A stretch of DNA of 7,564 nt from Actinomycetota bacterium (GTDB lineage: Bacteria; Actinomycetota; Acidimicrobiia; Acidimicrobiales; Ilumatobacteraceae), in assembly GCA_009703975.1 (NCBI GenBank), contig WLFB01000052.1, positions 1 through 7,564 on the forward strand, given 5' to 3'. Positions 4,650 to 7,564 of this stretch are shown piece after piece. Below the pieces are notes generated by a model. That model ran no database searches. It saw nothing but the letters and a program-made list of their open reading frames with translations, and was not told the DNA's origin. The position numbers were made by a program, and so were the translations under genes. Positions within the stretch are counted from its first letter, which is position 1. Every line of letters starts with the position of its first letter.

Positions 4650-5900
4650 TTAGATTTTTGCAAAACCTTTTGGACACTGCGGATTCAGACCAGTTACATT
4701 TCTTGTCTTTTTACCTTTGACACACGTAATCGTAATTTTTGTAGCCGCTACAGCACCAGTTGGCTTACCAATTCTTACAGTTGCACTAGCCCCGGTGACT
4801 TCTAAAACATCAATCTGAAAAGTTCCTGTTGGGTCAACAAACGACTTGCCCGCCTTGAGTGCAGAGTCAGTAACTATTTCGGTTACTGGAGTGGTGTCAA
4901 TTACGTAAGGGTGAGCTATGTAGCCGTTCGGAAATGACGCATCTTTCTCATAATCTGCCATGTATTTAACAATCACCCCGTCATGTGTCCACCCATTCGT
5001 AACTTTGACAATGTCATCTGACACGATGTCAAAGAATTCTTTTGGGTAATTTGGATTTAGAGCTTTAACAAACTCAATCTGAAAACGGTCACCTTCAGAG
5101 TTTTTAAGCCACAACAAAGAGAGCGGACCATCGGCACCCAGAGTAAAGGTTCCTTCGGTTACTTCTTGCTCTTCGCCCGCACGCAGCCAACCTAATTGAC
5201 TTCGCTCACCAGCCGCTATTCTCAGTTCAGATTCAGACCCCATAAACGAAAAAGTTGAGTAGTCAATTTTCTTGCAACTTTTATCTCTTTCAGCACGACT
5301 AACGAACGACACAGTGGATCCATTTTTTTTGCAAATTATTTGACTCATGTGATCAAGCGTCATGTTGTGACCCCACTCGTGAGCGACCGTCATATTTGGA
5401 AAATTTGAATCTTGGTCTGAGGGTGGCGAAAAATCGTATGAGAATTTTCCTGGTGAATCAGATATTCCATCCCATTCACACTGTTTTGCTTCGTCGTTAG
5501 GAAATGGAATAATCAATGTGACAAATCGATACGGCGAAACATCAACTTGTTTTGACACTGCTGCCTGCCATGAGTCAAATTCGGCATCACAAAGGTTTGC
5601 GACATCATTAAGCAAAATGTCACGGCCGAAATATTCAGTTTGAACTGTTGTAAGTCCGCGTGATAGTTGATTTATCTGTTGCGCAGCCGTTGCAACCGAT
5701 GCAGTGAATTCGTTTCTTGGTCGCGCTGGCAAACTTGGTGTGCCAATATTGACAATCAGAGCGCGTAAAACACCAGTCGTTGGCTTACCGTAATCGGTTG
5801 AATCTGCAGTGACAACTTGAGCAGCATTGGCTGCACCGACAGAAGTCGCTACAAACAGGCACAGCGCGACGAGACAGGCAACACGTTTATCAAATTTCAT
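4650..5900 (-). CDS. Secreted zinc metallopeptidase, M11/M6-like, with a Cys C-terminal tail
   Basis: A 416-residue exported peptidase. Residues 1-26 form a Sec signal peptide, cleaved after ANA. The zinc site HEWGHNMTLDH gives His174, Glu175, His178 and His184 in the HExxHxxxxxH pattern of metzincin-type enzymes. A Met-turn candidate, Met220, lies in FSFMGS. The following AAGERSQLGWL resembles the segment after the Met-turn in M11 (gametolysin) peptidases, so M11 is my preferred family and M6 the alternative. Thr181 replaces the usual Gly of HExxHxxGxxH. After a beta-rich region (about 240-380) comes a tail with CVKGK at 393-397 and PQCPKGF at 407-413. I recall similar tails on exported proteins of planktonic Actinobacteria; they may anchor the protein to the cell surface. 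The ATG at 5900 is chosen because a TACAAT box lies six bases upstream; the ATG at 5918 would put six residues before the signal peptide. Substrate unknown. Confidence 0.85.
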   Translation of the reverse strand: MKFDKRVACLVALCLFVATSVGAANAAQVVTADSTDYGKPTTGVLRALIVNIGTPSLPARPRNEFTASVATAAQQINQLSRGLTTVQTEYFGRDILLNDVANLCDAEFDSWQAAVSKQVDVSPYRFVTLIIPFPNDEAKQCEWDGISDSPGKFSYDFSPPSDQDSNFPNMTVAHEWGHNMTLDHMSQIICKKNGSTVSFVSRAERDKSCKKIDYSTFSFMGSESELRIAAGERSQLGWLRAGEEQEVTEGTFTLGADGPLSLLWLKNSEGDRFQIEFVKALNPNYPKEFFDIVSDDIVKVTNGWTHDGVIVKYMADYEKDASFPNGYIAHPYVIDTTPVTEIVTDSALKAGKSFVDPTGTFQIDVLEVTGASATVRIGKPTGAVAATKITITCVKGKKTRNVTGLNPQCPKGFAKI

Positions 5901-5906
5901 ACAATG

Positions 5907-5912
5907 ATTGTA
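5907..5912 (-). promoter_or_regulatory. -10 box of the peptidase gene, leaderless
   Basis: TACAAT on the minus strand, a near-consensus -10, then CATTGT, then the ATG at 5900. It overlaps the region that would encode the alternative N-terminus from 5918, arguing against that start. Confidence 0.6.
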
Positions 5913-5947
5913 GCGCATTATCTATTTGCGACAGTTTGACGATTTAC

Positions 5948-7507
5948 CTAAACCTGCGATGCTCGGCCTGCCCAATACGGCGCGCGCAGATCACGCTTCA
6001 AGATTTTTCCAGAGCCGGTCTTTGGTAGTTCGTCGCTCCACGTGACCGAACGCGGAACTTTGTAACTCGCTAAATGCGCGCGAGCATAAACATCAACATC
6101 GGACTCGGTGAGTGTTGAGCCCGGGCGACGAACAATCACAGCGTGCACACTTTCGCCCCACTCTTCACTCGGAATACCAAATACGGCAGCCTCGTAGATT
6201 TCTTCATGGTTTTCAAGCACGCCTTCAATCTCAGCCGGGTAGATATTCATCCCCGCCGAGATGATCATGTCTTTCTTTCGATCACATATATATAGGTATC
6301 CCTCTTCGTCGCGATATGCGATGTCGCCCACGGTTTGGTAGCCGTTTTTTTGGTCAGCAACGTATTTGTCGTGCTGTTTGTAGTAATCGGCAAAAACCGA
6401 CGGGCTCTTGACATATAACTCGCCCGTTTGTTGAGGCCCGAAACCAGTCACTTCATTGCTGTCGTCGTCAAATAACTTTATTTCAACCAATGGAGATGGC
6501 TTGCCACAAGAGCCAGGCTTTCGCAACTGATCTTCGGGCAGCAACACACAATTCACGCCAAGTTCAGTTGATCCATAAATCTCGTAGAGCGAAATCGCGG
6601 GAAAATAATCTAAATACATTTTCTTGAGCGTCATGCTCCACGGTGCCGCATTGGCGACCATGCATCGCATTGATGAGACATTGTAATTTTTCTTGATCTC
6701 AGGTGGCAGATTGCAGATCATCCGAATCGGCGTCGGCGCGCTAAATGTTGTTGACGCTTTATATTTATCAACTAGTCGTAACCAATCTTGCGGATCAAAC
6801 TTGCGCTGCGTAATAATCGTCTGACCAAATGCCAATGCCGTGACCATAAAGCCACCGGGGCCACTGTGATAAAGCGGGCCGGTTGTCAGATAAATATCGT
6901 TTGGTGACGCGCCAAGTAACTGAGCAAGTGCCAAACCTTGCTCTGGGCTCGTGCGCGAAGTTCGTAGCGCACCTTTTGGTTTGCCCGTCGTGCCCGATGT
7001 GTAAATCATTGTTGCACCTGGTTCACGGCTTGCGATTACGGCTGGTTCGAGGGGCGACGCTGCCGCCATTAGTTCATCACACGAAAGCATTGACTCTGGC
7101 GCGTCGCCATCGTAAACGAGAATTTTTTTAACTTTCGGAATTCGATCACGGATTCGCTCAAAAGTTGCCGCGTTTTCGGCGTCTACATAGACAACTGTGG
7201 CATCACAGTGATCTGTGACATATGCCGACTCGTCATCACTCAATCGGTAGTTGAGTGGCACTGAAGTAATGCCAAGTTTTCGCGCAGCATTTGTCATTAC
7301 GACGACACCAACAGAGTTTTGACCGCACCACACAACCTTTTCACCAGGCTCAGTGACACCAATGTCGGTCAAAACATTGACCAGACGATTCGCTTCTTCA
7401 TTAAGTTGCTGCCAATTCAGTGTGCGAATTTTGCCATTTGGTCGGTCATCAATCACAGCCAACTTGTTGGGCTGAGTTTGCGCATAGTTTGTTAGAAAGT
7501 CAGGCAT
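5948..7507 (-). CDS. Acyl-CoA synthetase, FadD-like adenylate-forming ligase
   Basis: A complete 519-residue ANL-superfamily enzyme that activates a carboxylic acid with ATP to acyl-AMP and then to acyl-CoA. The N-terminal domain contains the P-loop YTSGTTGKPKG (169-179) and the A5 motif YGSTE (311-315). Then come GD (395-396) and the hinge DRKKDMIISAGMNIYPAEIE (409-428) that starts the mobile C-terminal domain. The catalytic lysine is Lys501 in PKTGSGKILKR. The SAGMNIYP hinge is typical of medium- or long-chain and aromatic acyl-CoA ligases; chain length cannot be told from motifs. I start at the ATG at 7507 (MPDFLTNYAQ); a TTG three codons upstream (7516) is possible. No signal peptide or membrane segment is seen, so the enzyme is cytosolic. 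It lies upstream of the peptidase gene on the same strand, but that gene has its own promoter. The gene could supply CoA esters to, or take acids from, the P450/oxygenase route. Confidence 0.93.
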   Translation of the reverse strand: MPDFLTNYAQTQPNKLAVIDDRPNGKIRTLNWQQLNEEANRLVNVLTDIGVTEPGEKVVWCGQNSVGVVVMTNAARKLGITSVPLNYRLSDDESAYVTDHCDATVVYVDAENAATFERIRDRIPKVKKILVYDGDAPESMLSCDELMAAASPLEPAVIASREPGATMIYTSGTTGKPKGALRTSRTSPEQGLALAQLLGASPNDIYLTTGPLYHSGPGGFMVTALAFGQTIITQRKFDPQDWLRLVDKYKASTTFSAPTPIRMICNLPPEIKKNYNVSSMRCMVANAAPWSMTLKKMYLDYFPAISLYEIYGSTELGVNCVLLPEDQLRKPGSCGKPSPLVEIKLFDDDSNEVTGFGPQQTGELYVKSPSVFADYYKQHDKYVADQKNGYQTVGDIAYRDEEGYLYICDRKKDMIISAGMNIYPAEIEGVLENHEEIYEAAVFGIPSEEWGESVHAVIVRRPGSTLTESDVDVYARAHLASYKVPRSVTWSDELPKTGSGKILKRDLRAPYWAGRASQV

Positions 7508-7515
7508 AGATATCA

Positions 7516-7551
7516 ACCATAGTCAAGGCTCTACTCGTAGCCTAAAAGGCT
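7516..7551 (-). promoter_or_regulatory. Possible promoter and inverted repeat upstream of the acyl-CoA synthetase
   Basis: TATGGT (7521-7516) lies eight bases before the ATG and could be the -10 box, slightly farther off than in the other genes. A perfect AGCCT-AAA-AGGCT inverted repeat (7539-7551) sits about where a -35 or operator would be. Either could be chance. No ribosome-binding sequence is present. Confidence 0.3.
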
Positions 7552-7564
7552 GTGATTTTGATTG

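Overview
The window looks like chromosomal DNA from a moderate-GC actinobacterium. Acidimicrobiia or another planktonic freshwater or marine lineage would fit, but the taxonomy is inference. The support is a P450 paired with a [3Fe-4S]-type ferredoxin, a FadD-like acyl-CoA ligase, a secreted peptidase with a Cys-containing C-terminal tail of a kind I recall from planktonic Actinobacteria, and repeated signs of leaderless initiation (a TAnnnT box six bases before the start codon).

Layout. 1-494 (+): a lipoprotein cupredoxin with a type-1 copper site. 555-815 (-): a Phd/YefM-like antitoxin with no toxin beside it. 822-1559: no protein gene, but this stretch is not empty. It holds a tRNA-like gene (1434-1505, -) with an 8-base anticodon loop, a structured trailer, a strong terminator, and a second diverged copy of the whole unit 448 bp away (about 885-1080) whose tRNA part looks decayed. 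A third terminator at 1207-1239 shares a 29-bp exact repeat with the antitoxin terminator at 501-529. 1560-2991 (-): ferredoxin then P450, an operon. 3051-4112 (+): a divergent Fe(II)/2-oxoglutarate oxygenase sharing a 59-bp promoter region with the ferredoxin. 4137-4610 (-): an uncharacterised 157-aa protein, possibly a small beta-barrel. 4650-5900 (-): a secreted HExxHxxxxxH metallopeptidase. 5948-7507 (-): an acyl-CoA synthetase.

How the genes may work together. Ferredoxin hands electrons to the P450. The divergent oxygenase and the nearby acyl-CoA ligase suggest, by inference only, oxidation and CoA activation of a hydrophobic substrate such as a lipid, terpenoid or steroid-like acid. The peptidase and the cupredoxin are exported and probably unrelated to this. 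The clearest oddities are the tRNA-like units and the recurring leaderless promoter layout. I did not find a clear new defence or mobile system, and no transposase, integrase or CRISPR array is visible.
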